64,000 bases of DNA from SFDP01 sp051891855 (GCA_051891855.1 JBJFFP010000080.1:14231-78230), one strand, 5' to 3'. Positions 1 through 8,326 are shown, counted from the stretch's first letter. Program-made: numbers and translations. Notes: generated by a model from the letters alone, not told the origin.

Positions 1-1
1 G

Positions 2-283
2 ATAGAAGAACGGATAAAAGTGGAAAGGAGCGGTAAGCTTCTGGAAATGGCCGAAAGATATTCCAAGGAGTATCGAAGAAGCTTTTTAGGCAAAGAAATG
101 GAGGTTCTCATTGAGGAGCAAAAAGAGATTGAGGGTAAAGTCTATCAGGTGGGCTTTACACCTGCTTATATTAAGGCGGCAATTGACTGTAAAGAGGATT
201 TAAGCGGACAAATCCTCACGGGAAGGGCAGCAGACCTGGTAGCAGGAGAATATTTATTACTGGAAATAGTAAACCGAGATTGA
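2..283 (+). CDS. mtaB: MtaB, tRNA t6A37 methylthiotransferase, C-terminal fragment (partial)
   Basis: This is the 3' end of a gene that begins before the window. The open frame runs from base 2 to a TGA at 281-283. MtaB is a radical-SAM enzyme that adds a methylthio group to t6A37 of ANN-decoding tRNAs. The visible part is the C-terminal helix (ERSGKLLEMAERYSKEYRRS) followed by a small beta-rich domain (GKEMEVLIEE ... VGFTPAYIKAAI ... GQILTGRAADL) that matches the TRAM RNA-binding domain ending this family. The iron-sulfur and radical-SAM domains lie outside the window, so the choice of MtaB over MiaB rests on the tail sequence and on the following ireB-ruvX order. Confidence is good for the family and moderate for the paralogue. 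Confidence 0.78.
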   Translation: MEERIKVERSGKLLEMAERYSKEYRRSFLGKEMEVLIEEQKEIEGKVYQVGFTPAYIKAAIDCKEDLSGQILTGRAADLVAGEYLLLEIVNRD

Positions 284-362
284 ATTTTCGGGTGTTTTGC
301 GGTAAGATAATACTATTCCATAGAAGAAAGGGTGTCGACTCGTCGGCAGAAATGAGGGAAAC

Positions 363-626
363 ATGCAGGATTTAGGGAATACACAATTTTTCAAGGTTGA
401 AGCAGAACCGGAGACAGGAGTGAAAGTAATTCTTTCGGCTGTCTATGAGGCACTGAGCGAAAAAGGATATAATCCTGTTAATCAGATTGTGGGATATATT
501 ATGTCAGGAGACCCTACTTATATAACCAGTTATAAAAATGCCAGAAGTCTTATTATGAAGGTTGAGCGGGATGAGCTGGTGGAAGAACTGTTTAAAGAGT
601 ATATCAGAAATAATCATTGGGTATAA
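363..626 (+). CDS. ireB: IreB family regulatory phosphoprotein (UPF0297)
   Basis: Small cytosolic protein of 87 residues, the normal length for the IreB/YrzL family. It shows the family pattern NTQFFKV near the N terminus (with the threonine at position 7) and the core YNPVNQIVGYIMSGDPTYITSY. In Enterococcus, IreB is phosphorylated on N-terminal threonines by the PASTA kinase IreK and affects cephalosporin resistance. That role is inferred here from the family. The gene lies 79 bases after mtaB and 15 bases before ruvX, the same order as yrzL-yrrK in B. subtilis. A GAGGGAAAC stretch before the ATG can serve as ribosome-binding site. Confidence 0.93.
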   Translation: MQDLGNTQFFKVEAEPETGVKVILSAVYEALSEKGYNPVNQIVGYIMSGDPTYITSYKNARSLIMKVERDELVEELFKEYIRNNHWV

Positions 627-641
627 CTACAGGTAAGAACT

Positions 642-1088
642 ATGCGGATAATGGGTTTGGATTTTGGCTCAAAAACGGTAGGGGTGGCAATCAGCGACCC
701 TTTATTCCTTACCGCTCAGGGAATAGAGATTATCAGAAGAAAAGAAGAGAATAAGCTTAGAAAAACACTGGCAAGAATTGAAGAGCTGATTGTGGAATAC
801 GAGGTGGAAGAGCTGGTGCTGGGCTATCCCAAGAATATGAACGATACTCTGGGAGAAAGAGTAGAGAAAACAGAGGAATTTAAGGCACATCTGGAAAGAC
901 GGACCGGGCTTTCTGTCATTTTATGGGATGAAAGGCTGACTACCGTGGCTGCAGATAGGGCAATGATTGAAGGGGGACTTCGCCGAAAAGAGCGAAAAGA
1001 GCAGATTGACAAGCTGGCAGCGGTGCTGATTCTCCAGGCATATCTGGATTATCGGAGGAATCAGCAGGCTGATATTGGGAGTGAATAA
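642..1088 (+). CDS. ruvX: RuvX/YqgF, putative Holliday junction resolvase, pre-16S rRNA nuclease
   Basis: 148 residues with an RNase H-like fold. The N-terminal GLDFGSKTVGVAISDP carries the first acidic active-site residue. The middle VEELVLGYPKNMNDT and the later LWDERLTT and DKLAAVLILQAYLDY are the standard YqgF blocks with the remaining acidic residues. Family members trim the 5' end of 16S rRNA, and some act on branched DNA. Length is typical and all key acidic positions are present. It sits between ireB and a DUF1292 gene, as in B. subtilis yrrK. Confidence 0.93.
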   Translation: MRIMGLDFGSKTVGVAISDPLFLTAQGIEIIRRKEENKLRKTLARIEELIVEYEVEELVLGYPKNMNDTLGERVEKTEEFKAHLERRTGLSVILWDERLTTVAADRAMIEGGLRRKERKEQIDKLAAVLILQAYLDYRRNQQADIGSE

Positions 1089-1092
1089 CAGG

Positions 1093-1353
1093 ATGAAGCA
1101 GGAGAAGATTACATTTTGTCCGGACGGGGATGAACCCGTTGATTTTTATGTGTTGGAACAGACCAGAGTGGCAGGAGTAAATTATCTTCTTGTCACAGAT
1201 TGTGAAGACGGTGACGGTGAGGCTTTGATTTTAGAGGATCTGGCTGAGCCGGAGGATACGGAAAGCATATATACCATTGTCTCAGATGAGACCAGGCTGG
1301 AGGCATTGGCGGGTATATTTGAAGACCTGTTGGAGGACGTTAAGCTTGTGTAG
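1093..1353 (+). CDS. DUF1292 domain protein (YrzB family)
   Basis: Small acidic protein of 86 residues with the DUF1292 pattern KITFCPDGDEPVDFYVLEQT, then NYLLVTD, and a very acidic tail ending in LEALAGIFEDLLEDVKLV. No biochemical role is established for the family. The start chosen is the ATG at 1093, about 10 bases after a GGGAG sequence. An earlier in-frame TTG at 1075 would overlap the end of ruvX and add six residues. The position directly after ruvX matches yrzB in B. subtilis, which supports the assignment. Confidence 0.88.
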   Translation: MKQEKITFCPDGDEPVDFYVLEQTRVAGVNYLLVTDCEDGDGEALILEDLAEPEDTESIYTIVSDETRLEALAGIFEDLLEDVKLV

Positions 1354-1469
1354 TGCAGGTGGCGGATTTTATACAGGAAATAACATGGTGAATGAAGGCT
1401 TCTGGGAAGCAAGGCTTTTGGAAGAAGCTTTATTGTTGTGTGCGGAAAAAAATAGGAGGAATTGTTGTT

Positions 1470-3146
1470 TTGAGAAAGAAAAAAGAAATAAATAATGAGG
1501 CCAAGCTGAAAGTCATCCCCCTGGGAGGGCTGGAGCAGATTGGAATGAATATTACTGCCTTTGAAAGCGGAGACAGTATTGTTGTGGTGGACTGCGGATT
1601 ATGCTTTCCGGCAGATGATATGCTGGGAGTGGATTTGGTTATTCCTGATATTGCTTATTTGCTGGAAAATGCAGATAAGGTAAAGGGCTTTGTTTTTACC
1701 CACGGACATGAGGATCATATTGGTGCGCTGCCTTATATTTTAAAGCAGCTGAATGTGCCCCTGTATGCCACTCGGCTGACTATGGGGCTGATTGAAAATA
1801 AATTGAGAGAGCATAATCTGCTGAACCAGGTTAAGAGAAAGGTGGTTAAATTCGGACAGACCATCAATCTGGGAGAATTTCGGATAGAATTTATTAAAAC
1901 GAATCACAGTATTGTGGATGCAGCTGCACTGGCCATCTATTCACCGGCAGGTGTGGTTATTCATACCGGTGATTTTAAGGTGGATTATACCCCGGTATAC
2001 GGGGACGCTATTGATCTACAGCGCTTTGCAGAGCTGGGAAAGAAGGGGGTACTGGCGCTGATGTGCGACAGCACCAATGCAGAACGTCCGGGCTTTACGG
2101 CTTCTGAACGTACTTTGGGAAAGACCTTTGATACCATCTTTGCCCAGCATACCAATACCCGAATTATTATTGCGACTTTTGCATCCAACGTAGATCGGGT
2201 ACAGCAGATCATCAACTCCGCAGACCGGTACGGCCGGAAGGTAGTGGTTGAGGGAAGAAGCATGGTTAATGTTATCGAGACTGCTTCAAAGCTGGGCTGT
2301 ATTCAAATCCCGGATAATACGCTGATTTCTATTGAACAGCTGAAGAATTATCCGGAGGAAAAGACGGTAATTATTACTACCGGAAGTCAGGGAGAAAGCA
2401 TGGCTGCTTTGAGTCGGATGGCCAGCAATATGCACAGGAAAATTTCCATTGGTCCGAAGGATACGATTATCTTTTCCTCCAGCCCCATCCCGGGAAATGA
2501 AAAAGCGGTTACCAGGGTGATTAATGACCTTTCCAGATTGGGGGCAGAAGTAATCTTCCAGGATACCCATGTGTCAGGGCATGCCTGTCAGGAGGAAATC
2601 AAATTGATTTATTCTCTGGTCAAACCGCAATATGCCATTCCCGTTCACGGAGAGTATAAGCATTTGAAGGCCCATGCCCGCCTTGCTATGGATTTGGGAA
2701 TCCCGAAGGAAAAAGTGTTTATTATTTCCTCCGGAGAAGTGTTGGAAATGAACAGCGAAAAAGCCCGGGTTGCCGGGAAAGTACCGGTAGGAGCCATTCT
2801 GGTGGATGGTCTGGGTGTGGGAGATGTAGGAAACATTGTTTTACGGGACAGACAGCATCTGGCAGAAGATGGTATAATGATTGTAGTGCTGGGACTGGAT
2901 GGAGAGAGCAATTATCTGGTGTCCGGCCCGGATATCGTATCCCGTGGCTTCGTCTATGTCCGGGAGTCGGATGAATTGATGGAAGAGGCCAGAAGCCTGA
3001 TGTATGATACGGTGGAAGGCTATCTGGACAAGGGAATTTCTGACTGGGGTAAGATCAAGTCGGGGATTAAGGATGTTTTGGGTGATTTTGTATGGAAAAA
3101 AACTAAGAGACGTCCCATGATTCTTCCCATTATTCTGGAAGTTTAA
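1470..3146 (+). CDS. rnj: Ribonuclease J
   Basis: Metallo-beta-lactamase/beta-CASP nuclease with 5'-to-3' exonuclease and endonuclease activity in mRNA decay and rRNA maturation. The zinc-binding HxHxDH motif is at residues 78-83 (THGHEDHIGALPY). Further blocks include NHSIVDA, HTGDFKVD, MCDSTNAERPG and the beta-CASP region with PVHGEYKHLKAHARLA. The start is taken as TTG at 1470, because it follows AGGAGG at 1454-1459 with 10 bases spacing and gives 558 residues, the usual RNase J length. The longer frame from ATG 1392 has no such site and adds a non-conserved leader. Only one RNase J gene is seen in this window. Its placement between yrzB-like and mltG-like genes is an insertion relative to B. 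subtilis. Confidence 0.95.
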   Translation: MRKKKEINNEAKLKVIPLGGLEQIGMNITAFESGDSIVVVDCGLCFPADDMLGVDLVIPDIAYLLENADKVKGFVFTHGHEDHIGALPYILKQLNVPLYATRLTMGLIENKLREHNLLNQVKRKVVKFGQTINLGEFRIEFIKTNHSIVDAAALAIYSPAGVVIHTGDFKVDYTPVYGDAIDLQRFAELGKKGVLALMCDSTNAERPGFTASERTLGKTFDTIFAQHTNTRIIIATFASNVDRVQQIINSADRYGRKVVVEGRSMVNVIETASKLGCIQIPDNTLISIEQLKNYPEEKTVIITTGSQGESMAALSRMASNMHRKISIGPKDTIIFSSSPIPGNEKAVTRVINDLSRLGAEVIFQDTHVSGHACQEEIKLIYSLVKPQYAIPVHGEYKHLKAHARLAMDLGIPKEKVFIISSGEVLEMNSEKARVAGKVPVGAILVDGLGVGDVGNIVLRDRQHLAEDGIMIVVLGLDGESNYLVSGPDIVSRGFVYVRESDELMEEARSLMYDTVEGYLDKGISDWGKIKSGIKDVLGDFVWKKTKRRPMILPIILEV

Positions 3147-3158
3147 AAAGGAGTTTGG

Positions 3159-3497
3159 ATGTGTATGGAATTACAGCAGGCTTTAGAACAATTTCTGGAA
3201 GCGATAAAGTCCAGTGAAGCATATAAAGATTATGAATATCAGAAGCAGCGGATAAAAAAGTATCCCGGACTTTCGGAAAGAATTAATGAATTTAGAAAAC
3301 GCCGTTTTGAATTTCAGAACTATGAAGGTGATGATTTATTTGAAAAGATTGATGAATTTGAGAAGGAATTTAACAATTTTGAAGAAGAGCCGGTAGTAAG
3401 GGAGTATTTGGCAGCCGAGTTGGAAATCTGCCGCAGGATTCAGGAAATTAATGCGGCAATTACCGATGTTATCGACATTGATATGGACCTGCTGTAG
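3159..3497 (+). CDS. YlbF/YmcA family regulator
   Basis: 112-residue helical cytosolic protein of the YlbF/YmcA family. It shows the typical pattern of an N-terminal helix with AIKSSEAYKDYEYQKQRIKKYPGLSERINEFRKRRFEFQ followed by a second acidic helical half. In B. subtilis, YlbF, YmcA and YaaT form the Y-complex that works with RNase Y in mRNA processing and affects competence and sporulation. Lying 12 bases after RNase J makes an RNA-decay link plausible here, but that is inference. Start: ATG 3159 follows GGAG by five bases; an ATG at 3165 is equally possible. Confidence 0.82.
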   Translation: MCMELQQALEQFLEAIKSSEAYKDYEYQKQRIKKYPGLSERINEFRKRRFEFQNYEGDDLFEKIDEFEKEFNNFEEEPVVREYLAAELEICRRIQEINAAITDVIDIDMDLL

Positions 3498-3507
3498 GAG
3501 AGGAAGC

Positions 3508-3894
3508 ATGAATTCAAAGGAAATTGTAGTATCCATCTTTGCCACCACCTTTAAGGTGGTACTGGCAATCATTATTGTTATGTTAGTGTACAAAGGATCA
3601 GTAACGGCCTATGAATATGGGCAGAGAGTGTTTAATGAGCCTCCGGTTACCGGCGGGAGCGGAAGAACCATTCGTGTTACTATTGTAGAAGGAAGTACAG
3701 CAGAGGAGATTGGTGCCGAGCTGGAAAAGAAAGGACTGATTCGGGACAGACGTCTGTTTCAGCTCCAGGAGCTGCTTTCCGAATACAGGAATAAGCTGCA
3801 GTCAGGAACCTATGAGCTGAACACCTCCATGACTGCGGAAGAAATGATGGCAATTATGGCAGCCGGAAAAGGGGAAAGTGAAAGCGGTGATTAA
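3508..3894 (+). CDS. Short MltG/YceG-like membrane protein without the catalytic domain
   Basis: 128 residues: one N-terminal membrane helix (about residues 5-27, VVSIFATTFKVVLAIIIVMLVY), then a LysM-like segment RVTIVEGSTAEEIGAELEKKGLIRDRRLFQ ... LQSGTYELNTSMTAEEMMAIM. This matches only the beginning of the endolytic transglycosylase MltG (usually 330 residues or more). The catalytic YceG region with its glutamate is absent, and the frame stops cleanly before trmR. Synteny with yrrL (mltG) upstream of yrrM supports descent from mltG. Start chosen at ATG 3508 after GGAGAGGAAG; the frame open from 3451 overlaps ylbF. It may be a regulator or a substrate-binding remnant. Confidence 0.72.
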   Translation: MNSKEIVVSIFATTFKVVLAIIIVMLVYKGSVTAYEYGQRVFNEPPVTGGSGRTIRVTIVEGSTAEEIGAELEKKGLIRDRRLFQLQELLSEYRNKLQSGTYELNTSMTAEEMMAIMAAGKGESESGD

Positions 3895-3899
3895 GAGGA

Positions 3900-4544
3900 A
3901 TGATTATTGATGAGAGAATGGCTGTCTTTATTGATTCTATGGATTCCGGAAACAGTGAATTTTTAACTGCTTTGGAAAGAGAAGCAAAGGCAGACAGGAT
4001 ACCCATTATTCGTCCCGCCATGCAGAGTCTTCTGAAGCTCTTATTGACGATGAACAGACCGAAGAACATTTTGGAGGTAGGAACGGCTATCGGCTTTTCG
4101 GCTCTGCTAATGAGTGAGTATGCTGACTCGGACTGCAGGATTACTACTATAGAAAAATATGAAAAACGAATCCCCCGGGCAAAAGAAAATTTTATTCGGG
4201 GAGGAAAAGAAAAGCAGATTACTCTTTTAGAGGGGGATGCAGCGGATATTCTTAAAAATCTGAAGGGTCCCTATGATTTTATTTTTATGGATGCAGCTAA
4301 AGGACAGTATATCCATTTCCTTTCGGATGTGCTGAGGCTTCTGTCTGTAGGGGGGATTCTGGTATCTGACAATGTGCTGCAGGAGGGAGAGCTGATCGAA
4401 TCCCGGTTTGCTCTGACCCGGCGCAACCGCACAATTCATGCCAGAATGCGGGAATATTTATATGAATTGAAACACCATCCTCAGTTGGTAACGGATATTT
4501 TGCCGGTGGGTGATGGAGTTACGGTGAGTGTGAAAACACTTTAG
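3900..4544 (+). CDS. trmR: O-methyltransferase, probable tRNA 5-hydroxyuridine methyltransferase TrmR
   Basis: 214-residue class I SAM-dependent methyltransferase. The SAM-binding loop is ILEVGTAIGFSALLM, then ITTIEKYEKRI, GDAADIL and the metal/substrate region FIFMDAAKGQY. B. subtilis TrmR (YrrM) methylates ho5U34 to mo5U34 in wobble tRNAs. The next gene is the U32 protein TrhP, which supplies ho5U, so the two form the last steps of one pathway. The start is uncertain: ATG 3900 lies only a few bases after GAGG, while ATG 3918 lacks a good site. Catechol O-methyltransferase-like proteins look alike, so the function leans on the neighbour. Confidence 0.82.
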   Translation: MIIDERMAVFIDSMDSGNSEFLTALEREAKADRIPIIRPAMQSLLKLLLTMNRPKNILEVGTAIGFSALLMSEYADSDCRITTIEKYEKRIPRAKENFIRGGKEKQITLLEGDAADILKNLKGPYDFIFMDAAKGQYIHFLSDVLRLLSVGGILVSDNVLQEGELIESRFALTRRNRTIHARMREYLYELKHHPQLVTDILPVGDGVTVSVKTL

Positions 4545-4556
4545 AATAGAGGAAAA

Positions 4557-5810
4557 ATGAGAAAAACAGAGTTGTTAATTCCGGCCAGTAATCTGGAGGT
4601 ACTGAAAACAGCAGTAATCTTTGGAGCAGATGCCGTATACATAGGAGGAGAAGCTTTCGGACTCCGTGCCAAAGCAAAGAATTTTTCTCCCGAAGAGATG
4701 AAGGAAGGAATTGCCTTTGCCCATGAGCATGGGGTGAAGGTATATGTAACAGCGAATATCCTGGCCCATAATTATGATTTGGAGGGAGCGGCCAGGTATT
4801 TTCAGGAATTGAAGGAAATTGGTCCGGATGCCCTGATTATAGCAGACCCGGGAATGTTTATGCTGGCAAAGGAACACTGTCCGGATATGGAGCTGCATAT
4901 TTCCACCCAGGCCAATAATACCAACTATCTGACCTATGATTTCTGGTACAGACAGGGAGCAAAACGGGTGGTTTCTGCCAGAGAGCTTTCTCTGCGGGAA
5001 ATCAGGGAGATTCGGGAGCATATTCCGGAGGATATGGAAATTGAAAGCTTTGTCCATGGAGCAATGTGTATGGCCTATTCGGGTCGATGCCTTTTGAGTA
5101 ATTATATGACCGGCAGAGATGCTAACCATGGAGCCTGTACCCATGCCTGCCGTTGGAAATATTCGCTGGTGGAGGAACAGCGTCCCGGTGAGTATATGCC
5201 GGTATATGAAAATGAACGGGGAACCTATATATTTAATTCTAAGGATTTGTGTATGATCGAGTACATTCCTGAAATGCTGGAGGCAGGGATTGATAGCCTG
5301 AAAATAGAAGGCAGGATGAAAACAGCCCTCTATGTTGCAGCGGTTACCAGAACCTACCGCAAAGCTTTGGATGATTATCAGGAGTCTGAGGAAAAATATC
5401 GGGCCAATATGGAGTGGTATAAGTCGGAGATCGGGAAGTGTACCTATCGCCAGTTTACCACCGGCTTTTATTTTGGAAAAACGGATGAGACAAGCCAGAT
5501 TTATGACAATAATACTTATATTAATGAATATATATATCTGGGAATTGTGGGCAGTGTGGACGAAAGAGGCTTTGCCCGTATTGAACAGAGAAATAAGTTT
5601 TTGAAGGGTGATGTCATTGAGCTGATGAAGCCGGATGGACGAAACATTGAGACAAGGGTAAGAGCCATTTATGATGAGAAGGGGCAGGAAGTAGATTCTG
5701 CACCTCATCCCAGGCAGGTTCTGTATCTGGATTTGGATGCAAAAGCCAGTCAATATGATCTGCTGCGTGTACAAAACCCAAAGGAAGAAGCCGTAAAATC
5801 GGCAGAATGA
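4557..5810 (+). CDS. trhP: U32 family protein, tRNA 5-hydroxyuridine synthesis protein TrhP
   Basis: 417 residues, typical for U32 proteins of the TrhP type. These are annotated as peptidases but act in prephenate-dependent hydroxylation of U34 in tRNA. The family signature is clear: ESFVHGAMCMAYSGRCLLS, then CTHACRW. Together they give four cysteines suited to an iron-sulfur cluster. The N-terminal TIM-barrel half (ELLIPASNLEVLKTAVIFGADAVYIGG) and the C-terminal beta domain (GDVIELMKPDGRNIETRV) are complete. It lies 12 bases after trmR, as yrrN/yrrO follow yrrM in B. subtilis. The stop codon sits eight bases before the chosen start of glutamine synthetase. Confidence 0.9.
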   Translation: MRKTELLIPASNLEVLKTAVIFGADAVYIGGEAFGLRAKAKNFSPEEMKEGIAFAHEHGVKVYVTANILAHNYDLEGAARYFQELKEIGPDALIIADPGMFMLAKEHCPDMELHISTQANNTNYLTYDFWYRQGAKRVVSARELSLREIREIREHIPEDMEIESFVHGAMCMAYSGRCLLSNYMTGRDANHGACTHACRWKYSLVEEQRPGEYMPVYENERGTYIFNSKDLCMIEYIPEMLEAGIDSLKIEGRMKTALYVAAVTRTYRKALDDYQESEEKYRANMEWYKSEIGKCTYRQFTTGFYFGKTDETSQIYDNNTYINEYIYLGIVGSVDERGFARIEQRNKFLKGDVIELMKPDGRNIETRVRAIYDEKGQEVDSAPHPRQVLYLDLDAKASQYDLLRVQNPKEEAVKSAE

Positions 5811-5818
5811 GAGGAAAA

Positions 5819-7930
5819 ATGAGCCAGCTGATTAATGTGGAGCAAATATTTGCACAGAATGTTTTTACCATGAATAAAATGAAAGAACGCCTTCCCCGGG
5901 ATGCCTATAAGGAAGTAAAGCGGGTAATCGAAATGGGGGGAGAGCTTTCGCTGGAAACAGCGGATATTGTGGCTAAGGCCATGAAGGATTGGGCAGTGGA
6001 AAGAGGGGCAACCCATTTTTCCCACTGGTTTCAGCCCCTGACAGGAATTACGGCAGAAAAGCATGATTCCTTTATTACCCATCCCGATGAGGGAGGGAAA
6101 ATGCTGATGGAGTTTTCGGGAAAAGAGTTGATTAAGGGAGAGCCGGATGCCTCGTCCTTTCCCTCCGGCGGCCTTAGAACCACCTTTGAGGCAAGAGGCT
6201 ATACGGCATGGGACATTACCTCTCCGGCCTTCATTAAGGAGGCGGCAACGGGGCCCATTCTGTGTATTCCTACAGCCTTCTGCTCTTATACGGGAGAAGC
6301 TCTGGATAAAAAAACTCCCCTGCTTCGTTCTATGGAGGCATTAAATGAGCAGGCTTTGAGAATCGTCCATCTGTTTGGAAATACAGAGGCAAAAAAGGTG
6401 ACTCCTTCCGTGGGTGCAGAGCAGGAGTATTTTCTGGTAGATCAGAAAAAAGCACTTCTTAGGGAGGATCTGTTATTCTCCGGGAGAACGCTTTTTGGGG
6501 CACCGGCCCCTAAGGGACAGGAGCTGGAGGATCACTATTTTGGGGTGATCAGAGAGCGTATCGGTGCCTATATGAAGGATTTGAATGAGGAACTGTGGAA
6601 GCTGGGAGTAACGGCTAAGACTCAGCATAACGAGGCAGCTCCTGCCCAGCATGAGCTGGCACCCATTTATGAAACAGCAAATATTGCAGTAGATCATAAT
6701 CAGATTGTGATGGAAACCATGAAAAGAGTGGCAGGGCATCACGGGCTGCGCTGTCTTCTTCACGAAAAGCCCTTTGCCGGTGTAAACGGCTCCGGTAAGC
6801 ACAATAATTGGTCCATTACTACGGATAACGGAATGAACCTTCTGGATCCGGGAGATACTCCCAATGAGAATATTCAGTTTTTACTGATATTGGCCTGCGT
6901 GATGAAGGCGGTGGATACCCATGCAGATCTGCTTCGTCAGAGTGCGGCAGATGTGGGTAATGATCACCGTCTTGGGGCCAATGAGGCGCCTCCTGCCATT
7001 ATTTCCATTTTTCTGGGAGAACAGCTGGAGGATGTGGTACGGCAGCTGGTGGAGACGGGTGTGGCTTCCAGCCTGATTGAAGGGGATGTGATGAAAACCG
7101 GTGTTTCTACTTTGCCGGATTTTGAAAAGGATGCTACCGACAGAAATCGTACTTCTCCCTTTGCCTTTACCGGAAATAAATTTGAATTTCGTATGGTGGG
7201 CAGTGAGGATTCTATCGGAAGTCCCAACACGATTTTGAATGCCATCGTGGCAGAGGCCTTCTGTGAGGCTGCAGATCGCCTGGAGTCAGCAGAGGATTTT
7301 GATCTGGCGGTACATGATTTAATTAAGGAGTATATGACTAAGCACCAGAGGATTGTTTTCAATGGTGACGGTTATTCGGAGGAATGGGTAAAGGAAGCCG
7401 AAAGACGGGGATTACCCAATATTAAATCTATGGTGGAAGCAGTGGAAACTTTGACTACAGATAAGGCAGTAAAGCTGTTTGAACGCTTTGGTATTTTTAC
7501 CAGAGCCGAGCTGGAAAGCCGCCAGGAGGTTCTTTATGAAACCTATGCAAAGACCATCAATATTGAAGCCCTGACCATGATTGAGATGGCCTCCAAACAG
7601 ATTATCCCGGCAGTGGTAACGTATACAAAGACTCTGGCAGATACGGTGCTTGCCGTGACCCAGGCAGGGGCAGATGCCGGGGTACAAAAGGAGCTTTTAT
7701 CGGAAATCAGCAGTCTGCTTAAGGAAACGAAAGATGCACTGACGGCCCTGAAGGTAGCAGAAGGAAAGGCAGCACTTATGGAGCAGGGGCGGGAACAGGC
7801 TTTCTTCTATAAGGAAGTGGTTCGTGAATGTATGGATGCTTTACGTTTTCCTGCGGATAAGCTGGAAATGCTGGTAGATAAAAAGGTATGGCCCTTCCCT
7901 ACCTATGCAGATTTACTGTTTGAAATCTAA
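5819..7930 (+). CDS. glnN: Glutamine synthetase type III
   Basis: 703 residues, the large type III (GlnN) form that condenses glutamate and ammonia using ATP. Recognisable blocks are THFSHWFQPLTG, SFPSGGLRTTFEARGYTAWD, PTAFCSYTGEALDKKTPLL, GAEQEYFLVD, KTQHNEAAPAQHELAPIY, NGSGKHNNWS and the C-terminal NRTSPFAFTGNKFEFRMVGS. These include metal-binding Glu/His and ATP-binding residues. The start is placed at ATG 5819, five bases after GAGAGG; ATG 5807 would overlap the trhP stop. No glnR or nitrogen-regulated site was recognised. The gene ends the leading operon and is followed by a tRNA with its own promoter. Confidence 0.96.
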   Translation: MSQLINVEQIFAQNVFTMNKMKERLPRDAYKEVKRVIEMGGELSLETADIVAKAMKDWAVERGATHFSHWFQPLTGITAEKHDSFITHPDEGGKMLMEFSGKELIKGEPDASSFPSGGLRTTFEARGYTAWDITSPAFIKEAATGPILCIPTAFCSYTGEALDKKTPLLRSMEALNEQALRIVHLFGNTEAKKVTPSVGAEQEYFLVDQKKALLREDLLFSGRTLFGAPAPKGQELEDHYFGVIRERIGAYMKDLNEELWKLGVTAKTQHNEAAPAQHELAPIYETANIAVDHNQIVMETMKRVAGHHGLRCLLHEKPFAGVNGSGKHNNWSITTDNGMNLLDPGDTPNENIQFLLILACVMKAVDTHADLLRQSAADVGNDHRLGANEAPPAIISIFLGEQLEDVVRQLVETGVASSLIEGDVMKTGVSTLPDFEKDATDRNRTSPFAFTGNKFEFRMVGSEDSIGSPNTILNAIVAEAFCEAADRLESAEDFDLAVHDLIKEYMTKHQRIVFNGDGYSEEWVKEAERRGLPNIKSMVEAVETLTTDKAVKLFERFGIFTRAELESRQEVLYETYAKTINIEALTMIEMASKQIIPAVVTYTKTLADTVLAVTQAGADAGVQKELLSEISSLLKETKDALTALKVAEGKAALMEQGREQAFFYKEVVRECMDALRFPADKLEMLVDKKVWPFPTYADLLFEI

Positions 7931-7952
7931 AAGAAAAAAATGAAAAAAGGGC

Positions 7953-7981
7953 TTGCATTATCGTTTGTAATGTAGTAAGAT
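7953..7981 (+). promoter_or_regulatory. Candidate sigma-A promoter of the tRNA-Gln gene
   Basis: TTGCAT (7953-7958) and TAAGAT (7976-7981) are separated by 17 bases. They lie 29 bases before the mature tRNA 5' end, which fits a short leader. Assignment is by pattern only. Confidence 0.55.
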
Positions 7982-8009
7982 ATTCAAGTGCCAAGTGGCA
8001 AATGAATAT

Positions 8010-8081
8010 AGGGCTATCGCCAAACGGTAAGGCAACGGACTCTGACTCCGTCATTTCAAGGTTCGAATCCTTGTAGCCCTG
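8010..8081 (+). tRNA. tRNA-Gln, anticodon CUG
   Basis: A full cloverleaf can be folded. The acceptor stem is AGGGCTA (8010-8016) with TAGCCCT (8074-8080), and the discriminator G is at 8081. The D arm is GCC/GGC around AAACGGTAA. The anticodon stem is ACGGA/TCCGT with loop CTCTGAC, so the anticodon is CTG. The T arm is CAAGG-TTCGAAT-CCTTG. The CCA end is not encoded; GCT follows. It is a single isolated tRNA gene, flanked by its own promoter and by a strong terminator. Confidence 0.95.
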
Positions 8082-8087
8082 CTACGA

Positions 8088-8118
8088 AACCTCATCAGTA
8101 GAAGCTGATGAGGTTTTT
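8088..8118 (+). terminator. Intrinsic terminator after tRNA-Gln
   Basis: Stem AACCTCATCAG (8088-8098) pairs with CTGATGAGGTT (8105-8115), with a six-base loop and a run of five T at 8114-8118. It is only six bases from the tRNA discriminator base. Confidence 0.9.
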
Positions 8119-8226
8119 GTTATGTAAATGCTTGATTTCTCATCATTCAAAAATCCTGTTTTGTGAAAGAAAAAAATCCGATTATTCAGATTGTCCGATA
8201 TTAAAATAAGCATAAAGGGATAACTG

Positions 8227-8266
8227 GATAGGTCAAGTGACTATGGTATGGTTCACTTGACCTATC
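8227..8266. repeat. Perfect 14-bp inverted repeat between tRNA-Gln and agrC
   Basis: GATAGGTCAAGTGA (8227-8240) and TCACTTGACCTATC (8253-8266) are exact complements around a 12-base spacer. The pairing can be extended outward by up to three more pairs including one wobble. No T run follows on either strand, so it is not a standard terminator. On the leftward strand it lies about 60 bases beyond the agrC stop. It could be a transcript-end stabiliser, a protein-binding palindrome or a relic of a mobile element. The rest of 8119-8326 shows nothing else recognisable. Confidence 0.6.
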
Positions 8267-8326
8267 TAGAGAAGTAAACACGGGAAAGATTCAAAACAGA
8301 AAAAAGATATAAAAGGAGAGGTATCT

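Noticed and set aside
4575..5774. A 399-codon open frame on the reverse strand opposite trhP
   Set aside because: It is antisense to a strongly conserved gene, has no ribosome site or family resemblance, and reflects codon bias of the real gene.
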